In this document: piece after piece, positions 1-8,866 of the stretch | Layout: each line of letters opens with the position of its first letter | Numbering within the stretch: position 1 is the stretch's first letter | Source of the DNA: Sporosarcina sp. | Lineage (GTDB): Bacteria; Bacillota; Bacilli; Bacillales_A; Planococcaceae | Assembly: GCA_029257435.1 (NCBI GenBank) | Contig: JARIBI010000045.1 | Coordinates: forward strand, 62,001 to 126,000 | Direction: 5' to 3' | DNA: 64,000 bases | Translations under genes and position numbers: made by a program | Notes under the pieces: model-generated | What the model was told of the DNA's origin: nothing | The model's database searches: none | Seen by the model: the letters and a program-made list of their open reading frames with translations, nothing else

Positions 1-2
1 TG

Positions 3-698
3 CTTCGCCAGTTCGGTGCCAGTGTCCAATCTGGAGAAAGCTCTGTCTCCATTGCTGGCGGTCAGTCTTTGCAAGCGTGTGAAGTAAAAGTACCGGGAGA
101 TATTTCTTCAGCAGCTTTTTTCATGTGTGCTGCAGCAATGGTTCCAGGGAGCAAAGTTACTTTTCTTGATGTAGGTCTCAATCCTACCCGTACTGGGATT
201 ATCGACGTCTTGCAAGAGATGGGGGCTAAAGTATCCTTTGGTGAAAGTGTTAATGGGGAAGGAGAGCCATATGGCGAGTTAACGGTAGAATCATCTGATT
301 TACATGCAATTGAAATTAGCGGGACAATGATTCCGCGGCTTATCGATGAATTGCCTGTGATTGCATTACTTGCAACACAAGCAACAGGTACAACGGTCAT
401 TAAAGATGCTGAAGAACTTCGAGTGAAAGAAACAGACAGGATTGAAGCAGTTTGTTCAGAATTACAAAAGTTAGGCGCCATCATAGAGCCAACAGCTGAC
501 GGCATGCGCATTACAGGTCCAACCAAGCTGACTGGCGGAATGCTGCGTTCTCATGGTGATCATCGATTGGGGATGATGGCTGCGATTTCATCTGTAGTAG
601 CGGATGGACCGGTACAGATAGAAGATGCTTCTTGTATAAATGTTTCTTATCCGGGATTCTTTGAACATCTGGATTCATTGACTCGTCCGAAACACTAA
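3..698 (+). CDS. aroA: 3-phosphoshikimate 1-carboxyvinyltransferase (EPSP synthase), 5'-truncated by window edge
   Basis: C-terminal EPSP synthase motifs (KVPGDISSAAFF, EELRVKETDRI, GDHRLGMM); frame open to the window start. Confidence 0.95.
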   Translation, partial: LRQFGASVQSGESSVSIAGGQSLQACEVKVPGDISSAAFFMCAAAMVPGSKVTFLDVGLNPTRTGIIDVLQEMGAKVSFGESVNGEGEPYGELTVESSDLHAIEISGTMIPRLIDELPVIALLATQATGTTVIKDAEELRVKETDRIEAVCSELQKLGAIIEPTADGMRITGPTKLTGGMLRSHGDHRLGMMAAISSVVADGPVQIEDASCINVSYPGFFEHLDSLTRPKH

Positions 699-736
699 TC
701 GATTTTTGTATACAACGTGTTAAAAAAGGAGAAACT

Positions 737-2008
737 ATGGAGCAGGTACAACAGTTAGAAAATATGATTACGAATGGCAATCTGCAGGGGATTGAAGAGA
801 CAGTAAAGCAACTAACAAACAGCACTGAATTTGATGCGGTTTATGACAGCGCAACTCTACTAATGGAGTACGGTCTCGTTCCTCAAGCGGATCAGTTATA
901 TGATGCGTTACTTGCTCATATGCCAGATGCAGGGCAACTGAAAATAGATCGGGCAGAAGCTATGATGGCGCTGGGAAGAGAAGACGAAGCGCTCTTACTC
1001 TTAACGGATATCGATTCAGAAGAAGAGGAATATCTTCAAGCACTCTTGTTGTTAGCTGATTACTATCAAACCATTGGAATGGCGGAAGTTGCGCTTGCTA
1101 AAATTGAAGAAGCAGCGGCACTTGCTCCTGAAGAGCCGGTTATCCGTTTTGCAAAAGCAGAACTTCTGCTGGAGAGTGGCAAATATTCAGAGGCCGCCCG
1201 TCTTTATTTACAGCTGAAAGAACGCGGGGTGGATGAAGTTGGCGGAGCATCCATTGAAGCGCGCATTGCTGAGGCGTTTAGCGCAGGTGCTGCATACGAA
1301 GAGGCGGTTCCTTACTATGAATCCTTGTTAAAGAAAGGCGATGTACTTCCAGACACGCTTTTTGGAGCAGCTTACAGTCAGTATCAAAGCGGAAACCCGC
1401 AGCCAGCTTTGCGGCACTTGGATCAGTTAATCGATATGGATCCTGACTATTTCTCCGCATATATGCTTGCAGGTCAGGCAAGTCTGTTACTAGAGGAAAA
1501 TGAAAAAGCTTTCACATTCTTTACAGAAGGATTACGCAGGGACGAATTCGATAAAGAACTTCATCTTGCTGCTGGTAAAGCGGCTTTGAAGTTAGGAAGA
1601 TCCGATTCGGCAGAAAGGTACTTGGGCGATGCACTTGCACTAGATCCTGAATACGTAGAAGCGCGAATCTCGCTGGCCTCTTTGTTTGAACAACAAGAGC
1701 AATACGAAAACTTGCTTGAACTCCTTCAGGATACATCCGAAGAGCAATTGGAAATTCCTTTACTCGCTGCATTTAAAGCATATGCCGAGGAAAATTTGGA
1801 ACGGTACACAGAGGCATACCATTCTTACGTTCTGGCATACACTGGCATGAAGGAAGATCCGGAATTTCTAGAAAGATACGCGAAATTCTTGCTAGAAGAA
1901 GGGAAACGATCGGAAGCGATGAACATTGTAAAGGAACTGGTGGTACTTGTACCAGATCATCCTGAATGGACATCATTTTTAGAGGATCAGGAAGAAGAGG
2001 AGGCGTAA
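737..2008 (+). CDS. ypiA: Tetratricopeptide repeat protein (YpiA-like)
   Basis: 423 aa of TPR-like repeats; follows aroA and precedes the ypiB homologue. Confidence 0.85.
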   Translation: MEQVQQLENMITNGNLQGIEETVKQLTNSTEFDAVYDSATLLMEYGLVPQADQLYDALLAHMPDAGQLKIDRAEAMMALGREDEALLLLTDIDSEEEEYLQALLLLADYYQTIGMAEVALAKIEEAAALAPEEPVIRFAKAELLLESGKYSEAARLYLQLKERGVDEVGGASIEARIAEAFSAGAAYEEAVPYYESLLKKGDVLPDTLFGAAYSQYQSGNPQPALRHLDQLIDMDPDYFSAYMLAGQASLLLEENEKAFTFFTEGLRRDEFDKELHLAAGKAALKLGRSDSAERYLGDALALDPEYVEARISLASLFEQQEQYENLLELLQDTSEEQLEIPLLAAFKAYAEENLERYTEAYHSYVLAYTGMKEDPEFLERYAKFLLEEGKRSEAMNIVKELVVLVPDHPEWTSFLEDQEEEEA

Positions 2009-2009
2009 G

Positions 2010-2564
2010 ATGGAAGCCATGATTCCTGTCGCTGCCAAAAAAGATTTCATTAGGTGGTTTTTAAAGCGCTATCGTTTAAAGCGCCGGGAATGTGTCTGGA
2101 TTTTGAATTACTTATTAAGCCATGAGAAGATTTTGAGAAATGTTCATTTTACAGACGACGCACATTTTTGTCCAAGGGCGATGGTGATTTCGACAACAGA
2201 CTCGAATGGTGTGCCTTTCAGATTTTACAAAGGGAGTCTGATGACAACGGATGCGGAGAAGTCGTTTCACGATTTGCGATTGCATCCGGATGAAAAAATG
2301 TTCATTCAGCTAAACTTCCTAAAGAGCAATAGTTCACCGCAATATGCGAGTGTACTTGAAGAGAATCCGTATTTTCCAATGGATCAGCAAGTCAGTGAAC
2401 GGGATCGTCAAATTGCTCAGCAGCTGTTAAAGGAAAGTGTAGCCACGATGACGAAAGAAACACTAATGAAGCATGTGGATGAAGCACTGGATGCTAATGA
2501 TGAAGAGCAATTTTTGGCACTATCTGCTATGCTAAATGAATTGAAAGTATTTGAAGAGCGCTGA
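2010..2564 (+). CDS. ypiB: UPF0302 family protein YpiB/ReoY-like
   Basis: Sequence resembles the UPF0302 family (KKDFIRWFLKRYRLKRRECVWILNYLL); synteny with qcr operon. Confidence 0.8.
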   Translation: MEAMIPVAAKKDFIRWFLKRYRLKRRECVWILNYLLSHEKILRNVHFTDDAHFCPRAMVISTTDSNGVPFRFYKGSLMTTDAEKSFHDLRLHPDEKMFIQLNFLKSNSSPQYASVLEENPYFPMDQQVSERDRQIAQQLLKESVATMTKETLMKHVDEALDANDEEQFLALSAMLNELKVFEER

Positions 2565-2613
2565 CTCCATCTATTATGATGGAGTCATTCTTCTCTCAGA
2601 AAGGTTGGATATA

Positions 2614-3060
2614 ATGAATTGGAACGCTTCTGACATGAATTTGTTTCTGCAGCAAAAAGAGTACATAGACACATTGGTAGTTCCGCTTCTAAAAGTGGAG
2701 ACTGTTGAAGAACGAATGAAAGCGAGCGCATCATCATCTGATTTCCTCATGAATTTAGCAGGCTATATTGAACAGCAATTCAAAGGACGAATTATGGTGG
2801 CACCGCCTTTTGCATACACACCTTCTATGGGGCTGCAACAATTTGGTGAAGTGCTGTCAGGTGATATCGCCAAATCTTCTTTTAAACATATTTTTTATAT
2901 GACAACGGATTCTCAATGGACAAGCATTGAAATGCCAGGAAAAGTATTGTGGCTGCCTGCGATTCCAATCGAAAATATGGATGATCGGCTAAAACAATCT
3001 ATTTTAGAGGATCAATTGAAGCAGCTGTTACCTCAATTAACTGAGGAATGGAGAAAATAG
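2614..3060 (+). CDS. ypiF: DUF2487 family protein (YpiF-like)
   Basis: ORF 2551-3060; ATG at 2614 (MNWNASDMNLFLQQKEYIDTL) preferred because it follows a GA-rich RBS; synteny. Confidence 0.7.
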   Translation: MNWNASDMNLFLQQKEYIDTLVVPLLKVETVEERMKASASSSDFLMNLAGYIEQQFKGRIMVAPPFAYTPSMGLQQFGEVLSGDIAKSSFKHIFYMTTDSQWTSIEMPGKVLWLPAIPIENMDDRLKQSILEDQLKQLLPQLTEEWRK

Positions 3061-3077
3061 GCAATTAGTAGAAGGAA

Positions 3078-3118
3078 TTGTGAATTGTAATTGAGAAAAA
3101 TTCATTATTTGTTCACAA
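3078..3118. promoter_or_regulatory. Inverted TTGTGAA / TTCACAA sites upstream of qcrABC (candidate ResD/Rex-type redox operator)
   Basis: TTGTGAA at 3078-3084 and TTCACAA at 3112-3118, upstream of the candidate promoter at 3144-3172. Confidence 0.35.
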
Positions 3119-3143
3119 ACAGAAAACCCGCACAAATGCAACA

Positions 3144-3172
3144 TTGAATTTCAAGTGACGGTAGGATATTAT
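3144..3172 (+). promoter_or_regulatory. Candidate SigA promoter of qcrABC
   Basis: TTGAAT-N17-TATTAT. Confidence 0.5.
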
Positions 3173-3246
3173 AGATATGTCCTAGTATTAACAATTAGCA
3201 AAAGTATGTCCGTTGGACTGACTTTGGAGTAAGAGGAGGGAAATGA

Positions 3247-3750
3247 ATGAGCAGCAAAGTGTCTAGACGCCAATTCCTTAACTACACATTGATGGGTGTC
3301 GGCGGATTTATGGTCTCAGCAGCAGCAATGCCAATGATTCGCTTTGCAATTGACCCGGTATTAGCATCGGCGGATGGTGGAGATTATATTCCTACTGAAC
3401 AAAAAGCGGATGATGTGACTGAAACGCCAGTTCGTGTCGATTATACGATCAAAGACCGTAAAGATGCTTGGTACAAATCAGACGTTTCAAACACCGCTTG
3501 GGTCTATAGAGATGGCGATAAAATTATCGCACTATCCCCTGTTTGTAAACACCTAGGTTGTACTGTGAACTGGGCAGGCGACGATACGCATCCTAATCAG
3601 TATTTCTGTCCATGCCATGCAGGTCGTTATGAAAAAAATGGTAAAAATGTAGCTGGAACTCCACCATTGGGTCCACTTGACCAGTATGAAGTGGAAGTTA
3701 TTGACGGTTATGTCCACCTCGGTAAAACAATGCCGAACACATTAGTCTAA
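3247..3750 (+). CDS. qcrA: Menaquinol-cytochrome c reductase Rieske iron-sulfur subunit
   Basis: Rieske motifs CKHLGC and CPCHAGRY; N-terminal Tat-like SRRQFLNY. Confidence 0.95.
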   Translation: MSSKVSRRQFLNYTLMGVGGFMVSAAAMPMIRFAIDPVLASADGGDYIPTEQKADDVTETPVRVDYTIKDRKDAWYKSDVSNTAWVYRDGDKIIALSPVCKHLGCTVNWAGDDTHPNQYFCPCHAGRYEKNGKNVAGTPPLGPLDQYEVEVIDGYVHLGKTMPNTLV

Positions 3751-3772
3751 TTAGTCAGGGGGTACAATCAAA

Positions 3773-4447
3773 TTGATGAACAAAATTTATGATTGGGTCG
3801 ATGAACGGCTTGATATCACCCCGATTTGGCGCGATATCGCTGATCATGAAGTACCCGAACACGTAAACCCCGCACATCATTTTTCTGCATTCATCTATTG
3901 TTTCGGAGGATTGACATTCTTCGTCACGGTAATCCAAATCTTATCTGGTATGTTCCTTACAATGTATTACACACCGGATATAGAAAATGCTTGGAAATCC
4001 GTTTATTATCTTCAAAACGAAGTTGCTTACGGAGAAATCGTGCGTGGTATGCACCACTGGGGAGCCTCTCTCGTAATTGTAATGATGTTCCTACATACAT
4101 TACGTGTATTCTTTACAGGTGCTTATAAGAAGCCTCGTGAATTGAACTGGGTCGTCGGCGTTCTTTTGTTCGTTGTCATCTTAGGCCTTGGATTCACAGG
4201 ATACTTATTGCCATGGGATATGAAAGCTCTATTTGCTACAAAAGTAGGAATTGAGATTGCAGCTTCTGTTCCGTTTATAGGTGAGTGGATTAAAATCCTT
4301 CTTGCAGGTGATGCTACGATCCTTGGAGCACAAACGCTAACGCGTTTCTTTGCGATCCACGTATTCTTCCTGCCTGCAGCACTTCTTGGATTGCTCGCGG
4401 CACACTTTATCATGATCAGAAGACAAGGTATTTCCGGACCGTTGTAA
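3773..4447 (+). CDS. qcrB: Menaquinol-cytochrome c reductase cytochrome b subunit
   Basis: Cytochrome b6 type motifs (HHWGASLVIVMMFLHTLRVFFTGAYKKPRELNW, GYLLPWD). Confidence 0.95.
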   Translation: MMNKIYDWVDERLDITPIWRDIADHEVPEHVNPAHHFSAFIYCFGGLTFFVTVIQILSGMFLTMYYTPDIENAWKSVYYLQNEVAYGEIVRGMHHWGASLVIVMMFLHTLRVFFTGAYKKPRELNWVVGVLLFVVILGLGFTGYLLPWDMKALFATKVGIEIAASVPFIGEWIKILLAGDATILGAQTLTRFFAIHVFFLPAALLGLLAAHFIMIRRQGISGPL

Positions 4448-4487
4448 AACACGGAAATCCTTGATTTCTCACTAAGGAGGGAACAAG

Positions 4488-5252
4488 ATGCAGCACGGAA
4501 AAGGTATGAAATTCGTTGGAGATTCACGTATTAAATCGAATCGAATGTCCAACACACCTAAAGATTATTCCGAATATCCGGGTAAGACGGAAGCCTTCTG
4601 GCCAAACTTCCTCTTGAAAGAGTGGATGATTGGAGCAATCTTCTTAACTGGATATTTGATTATTACACTTGCACATCCGTCTCCGCTTGAGCGTCAAGCG
4701 GACCCTACGGATACGACATATATTCCTCTTCCAGACTGGTACTTCCTATTTATGTATCAGCTGCTGAAGTATGAATTTGCGTCTGGTCCATTCAACGTCA
4801 TTGGAGCAATTGTTGTTCCAGGACTTGCTGTTGGCGCACTTATGCTCGTTCCATTTATGGATACTTCGAAAGAACGCCGTCCATGGAAACGTCCATTGCC
4901 AACTGGCTTTATGCTACTGGCGTTTGCAGCGATTTTCTATCTGACATGGGAATCTGTAGTGAACCATGACTGGGAAAAAGCAGCGGCACAAGGAGCAATC
5001 GTTGAAGAAGTTGAATTTGATACTGAAGCTGAGGGATATAAAATCTATCAAGGCTCAAGTTGTATCAACTGTCACGGTGATCAGTTCCAAGGCGGATTGG
5101 GTCTTCCATTAACGGATACTGGACTTACACCTGAAGACATTGAAAAAATCGCCCATGATGGTATTGGTACAATGCCTGCAGGTCAGTGGGAAGGTTCTGA
5201 TGAAGACTTGACAACTATGTCTGAATTCATCTCGAACTTAGGAAAAGAATAA
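4488..5252 (+). CDS. qcrC: Menaquinol-cytochrome c reductase cytochrome b/c subunit
   Basis: b-type subunit IV followed by cytochrome c domain with CINCH. Confidence 0.95.
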   Translation: MQHGKGMKFVGDSRIKSNRMSNTPKDYSEYPGKTEAFWPNFLLKEWMIGAIFLTGYLIITLAHPSPLERQADPTDTTYIPLPDWYFLFMYQLLKYEFASGPFNVIGAIVVPGLAVGALMLVPFMDTSKERRPWKRPLPTGFMLLAFAAIFYLTWESVVNHDWEKAAAQGAIVEEVEFDTEAEGYKIYQGSSCINCHGDQFQGGLGLPLTDTGLTPEDIEKIAHDGIGTMPAGQWEGSDEDLTTMSEFISNLGKE

Positions 5253-5253
5253 G

Positions 5254-5285
5254 AAAAAGGAGTCAGGAAACTGGCTCCTTTTTCT
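5254..5285 (+). terminator. Intrinsic terminator of qcr operon
   Basis: AAAAAGGAGTCAGgaaaCTGGCTCCTTTTT hairpin. Confidence 0.85.
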
Positions 5286-5316
5286 ATACATAGAAACGCA
5301 TTCTGCAACATATGGA

Positions 5317-5943
5317 GTGATAGAATTGCAACTAGCAATAACCTGGCTACGCATGACGTTGTTTCATAAATCGTTCCTATGGATTCTTTTATTTATCAAT
5401 ATTATAGGAACGGTATACGGTTATGATTGGTACATGTGGCAACTGGAGATTACAGAGCCGATTTTTTGGATATTTGTACCGGATAGTCCTACAGCGAGTC
5501 TATTCTTCTGTTTTGTCATAATTGGCTGGTTGTTAAATACAAACTTCAGATTATTCGAAGCCCTTGCGCTCATTACTTTAGTGAAGTATGGGATATGGGC
5601 AGTTGTCATGAACTTGCTCACACTGAACGAAACAGGTTCGATCGGAGCAGCCGGATGGATGCTGGTCATTTCCCATGGGGCTATGGCGCTGCAGGGAGTG
5701 CTATATTGGAATAAATATAAATTTGGGTTCCTTTCAATAATGATTGCTGCTATTTGGACGTTACATAATGACATCGTAGACTATGTATTTGGGCAGATGC
5801 CTATTTATGGGGACTTGATGAAAGTTATGGACAAAATAGGCTACTTCACTTTCTGGTTATCCATCGCTTGTATAGGACTTGCGGTATGGAATTGGAAGCG
5901 CCGTCATAAAATTGTAACAGAGCCTACTCAGCTAGTATCTTAA
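5317..5943 (+). CDS. ypjA: DUF1405 membrane protein (YpjA-like)
   Basis: Multi-TM protein directly after qcrC; GTG start. Confidence 0.8.
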   Translation: MIELQLAITWLRMTLFHKSFLWILLFINIIGTVYGYDWYMWQLEITEPIFWIFVPDSPTASLFFCFVIIGWLLNTNFRLFEALALITLVKYGIWAVVMNLLTLNETGSIGAAGWMLVISHGAMALQGVLYWNKYKFGFLSIMIAAIWTLHNDIVDYVFGQMPIYGDLMKVMDKIGYFTFWLSIACIGLAVWNWKRRHKIVTEPTQLVS

Positions 5944-5946
5944 AAG

Positions 5947-5975
5947 TTGCGAGTCACTTTCAAGCACATTAAAAT
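5947..5975 (+). promoter_or_regulatory. Candidate SigA promoter
   Basis: TTGCGA-N17-TAAAAT upstream of the metallopeptidase gene. Confidence 0.35.
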
Positions 5976-6002
5976 AGAGAGTAGAGAAAGGGTGAGATAC
6001 CG

Positions 6003-6674
6003 TTGAATTTCTTAGTGTATTTAGGCATCATTATTTTGCTGCCATTGTATGCACAGTTCAAAGTGAAAAGTACGTATAATAAGTATTCAAAAGTACGTTC
6101 AACATCTGGAATGACTGGTGCACAAGTCGCTCGTCTAATCTTGGATCACAATGGATTGCAAGATGTTAAGGTCGTTGAAACTCAAGGAGTTTTAAGCGAT
6201 CACTATAATCCGGTCACTAAAATTGTTGCGCTGTCGAGTCAGAACTATCACGAAGCATCTGTTGCAGGAACAGCTGTAGCCGCACACGAAGTGGGACACG
6301 CGATTCAAGACAAAGAAGCGTATGCATTTCTTCGTTTTAGACATCGTTTAGCTCCTGTAGCCGGAATCACTTCGAATGCAAGCTGGTTCTTTATCATGGC
6401 GGGTCTAATTTTCTCGAGCATGAACAGTTTACTTGGAATCGGGATTATTATGATGGCAGTTGGAGTTGTGTTCCAGGTTGTTACATTGCCTGTTGAATTC
6501 AATGCTTCGAGCCGTGCTATGACTCAAATTGTGGAACTTGGAATCATCCGTAACGAAGAAGAACCACATGCAAAAAAAGTCTTAAGCGCTGCCGCAATGA
6601 CTTATGTTGCAGCAGCAGCAGTGGCGGTACTTGAATTGCTACGTCTTGTAACAATTTTCTTAAACCGTGACTAA
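6003..6674 (+). CDS. yugP: Zinc metallopeptidase (YugP family)
   Basis: HEVGHAIQ zinc motif within a membrane protein; YugP-like organisation. Confidence 0.85.
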   Translation: MNFLVYLGIIILLPLYAQFKVKSTYNKYSKVRSTSGMTGAQVARLILDHNGLQDVKVVETQGVLSDHYNPVTKIVALSSQNYHEASVAGTAVAAHEVGHAIQDKEAYAFLRFRHRLAPVAGITSNASWFFIMAGLIFSSMNSLLGIGIIMMAVGVVFQVVTLPVEFNASSRAMTQIVELGIIRNEEEPHAKKVLSAAAMTYVAAAAVAVLELLRLVTIFLNRD

Positions 6675-6675
6675 A

Positions 6676-6717
6676 CAAAAAATGCCCCACGCTAATTTTA
6701 GCGTAGGGCATTTTTAT
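6676..6717. terminator. Bidirectional intrinsic terminator
   Basis: AAAAAATGCCCCACGCTAattTTAGCGTAGGGCATTTTT between convergent genes. Confidence 0.9.
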
Positions 6718-7598
6718 CTTGGAATCGGTTGTTTTTGATCGTCTAATGTGAAGCCTTCACCCATGACGTCATGGACATCAGAAACGGAAACAAAGGCATG
6801 TGGGTCTATTGAAGTGATGATATTTTTCATTCTCATAATTTCGTTTTTCGCAATGACACAGTATAAAATACTGCGATCTGCTTTTGTGAAGTGACCATAA
6901 CCTTTGAATACGGTCACGCCGCGATCCATTTCAAGAGCGATTTTGGTGGCTATGGCATCTTGATGATCTGAGATGATGAACGCGCCCCTTGCAGCGTAGG
7001 CACCTTCTTGTACGAAATCAATGACACGAGCACCGACAAACAATGCAACCAGTGTGTACATAACAGAACGATGGTCAAGATAGACATACCACGAGACTAG
7101 GATTACTGCAGCATCAAACATAAACATCGTTTTACCGATGCTCCACCCCCAATGAATTTGTGCCAGGCGTGCGATAATATCTACACCGCCTGTAGTGCCT
7201 CCGAACCTGAAGATGATTCCGAGACCGACACCGACAAAAATCCCCGCAAATAACGAAACGAGGAACATGTCCCCTTCAAGATGGATATCGATCTGGTATT
7301 TCATAAACACTTTTAAAAATACAGAAACTGCAATTGTTCCTACTACCGTATAGGTAAATATTCGTTTACCAAGCATTTTCCATCCGATAATGAACATAGG
7401 AACATTGAGCACTAAGTTCATAATTGCAGGATCCCATTTGAAAGCGAAAAATAGAATCAATGTAATTCCTGTAAAACCGCCTTCGGCTAACTCGTTTTGA
7501 ATATTGAAATGAACGAGACCAAAGCTAAATATGGCTGCACCGAGGACGATAAAAAACAAATTTTTAATCTGAATATCCTTGAACATTTCCTTAAACAT
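6714..7598 (-). CDS. ypjC: YitT family membrane protein with DUF2179 domain (YpjC-like)
   Basis: YitT/DUF2179 signature (FGGTTGGVDIIARL, C-terminal DVHDVMGEGFTLDD). Confidence 0.85.
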   Translation of the reverse strand: MFKEMFKDIQIKNLFFIVLGAAIFSFGLVHFNIQNELAEGGFTGITLILFFAFKWDPAIMNLVLNVPMFIIGWKMLGKRIFTYTVVGTIAVSVFLKVFMKYQIDIHLEGDMFLVSLFAGIFVGVGLGIIFRFGGTTGGVDIIARLAQIHWGWSIGKTMFMFDAAVILVSWYVYLDHRSVMYTLVALFVGARVIDFVQEGAYAARGAFIISDHQDAIATKIALEMDRGVTVFKGYGHFTKADRSILYCVIAKNEIMRMKNIITSIDPHAFVSVSDVHDVMGEGFTLDDQKQPIPR

Positions 7599-7649
7599 CC
7601 CATCACTCTCCTAAAAGCACTAGTGTTATTATCAGCCATCCAATATATT

Positions 7650-7678
7650 TTGACAATAGGAAGATGAATGAATACGAT
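7650..7678 (+). promoter_or_regulatory. Candidate SigA promoter of ypjD/dapB operon
   Basis: TTGACA-N17-TACGAT. Confidence 0.5.
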
Positions 7679-7692
7679 AAGTAAAGAAAGGT

Positions 7693-8040
7693 GTGAGCGA
7701 GTTGAGTGAATCGAAAACAATGTACACAATGCAAAAAGAGGTGGATGCATACATATCCAGCTTTAAAGAAGGATACTTTCCGCCAATGGAGCTCATCGCC
7801 CGTTTAACTGAAGAATTAGGTGAATTATCTCGGGAAGTACAGCACGTGCATGGGATGAAGAAAAAGAAAACTTCCGAAAGTGCCAGCACGTTAACTGAAG
7901 AAACCGGAGATTTGTTATTTGTCCTTATCTGTTTTGCAAACGCACAAGGAATCGAATTGACAGAAGCACTGGATACGGTCTTGAATAAGTTTAAAACGCG
8001 CGATGCCGATCGCTGGACTAAAAAGGAGGAGATCGAATGA
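7693..8040 (+). CDS. ypjD: MazG-like nucleotide pyrophosphohydrolase
   Basis: MazG motif ELGELSREVQH and EETGDLLFVLICFANAQ. Confidence 0.9.
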   Translation: MSELSESKTMYTMQKEVDAYISSFKEGYFPPMELIARLTEELGELSREVQHVHGMKKKKTSESASTLTEETGDLLFVLICFANAQGIELTEALDTVLNKFKTRDADRWTKKEEIE

Positions 8041-8834
8041 CAATCCGGGTTGCAATCGCAGGTGCCAGAGGACGAATGGGAAGCACTGCAGCAGCAGCAA
8101 TTACTGAAGCACCTGACATGGTGTTTGCAGGCGCTCTTGATTATAAATACGATGGATGGTACATAAATGAGGGTACACTGATAGAGCAGCCGTCAGGTGT
8201 TCGTGTATATACATCCATTGCTGAACTGGCAGAAGCCGAAAAACCAGATGTTTTGCTCGATCTAACGGATCCGGAAGCAGTATTCCCGAATGCTCAAAAA
8301 GCGATTGCACTCGGTATTCGACCTGTTATAGGAACATCGGGTCTTACACTGGAAGAGATTGATCATTTGAAAATAATGAGTGAACAAAAAGGATTATCTT
8401 GTATTTTGGCTCCGAACTTTTCAATCGGTGCAGTATTGATGATGAAATTTGCTACACAAGCTGCACATTATCTCGGAGATGTTGAAATTATTGAAATGCA
8501 TCACGATCGTAAGCTGGATGCTCCTTCAGGTACAGCAGTTAAAACAGCTGATATGATCTCCGACGTACGAACACCGCATTTACAGGGGCATCCTGATGAA
8601 CAAGTGAACGCATACGGAGCAAGAGGCGCAGACGTACAAGGAATGAAAATCCATAGTGTCCGCTTACCGGGCTTGCTTGCGCATCAGCAAGTACTGCTTG
8701 GAGGAGAGGGCGAGCTGCTAACGATACGACACGATTCGTTTGATCGTAAGAGTTTCATGCCGGGGGTTCTTCTGGCTGTCCGCGAATCTGTGAGTCATCA
8801 TCAATTTGTCAATGGATTAGAGCAACTTATCTAA
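8037..8834 (+). CDS. dapB: 4-hydroxy-tetrahydrodipicolinate reductase
   Basis: GARGRMG, EMHHDRKLDAPSGTA. Confidence 0.95.
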   Translation: MTIRVAIAGARGRMGSTAAAAITEAPDMVFAGALDYKYDGWYINEGTLIEQPSGVRVYTSIAELAEAEKPDVLLDLTDPEAVFPNAQKAIALGIRPVIGTSGLTLEEIDHLKIMSEQKGLSCILAPNFSIGAVLMMKFATQAAHYLGDVEIIEMHHDRKLDAPSGTAVKTADMISDVRTPHLQGHPDEQVNAYGARGADVQGMKIHSVRLPGLLAHQQVLLGGEGELLTIRHDSFDRKSFMPGVLLAVRESVSHHQFVNGLEQLI

Positions 8835-8866
8835 GTAAGGAACTTTATATAGTAAGGGATGATGGG

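Noticed and set aside
62-825. Minus-strand ORFs antisense to aroA and ypiA
   Set aside because: Overlap well-supported coding sequence on the other strand; no recognisable domain or RBS.
4123-4527. 134-aa minus-strand ORF opposite qcrB/qcrC
   Set aside because: Antisense to strongly conserved cytochrome genes; no independent evidence.
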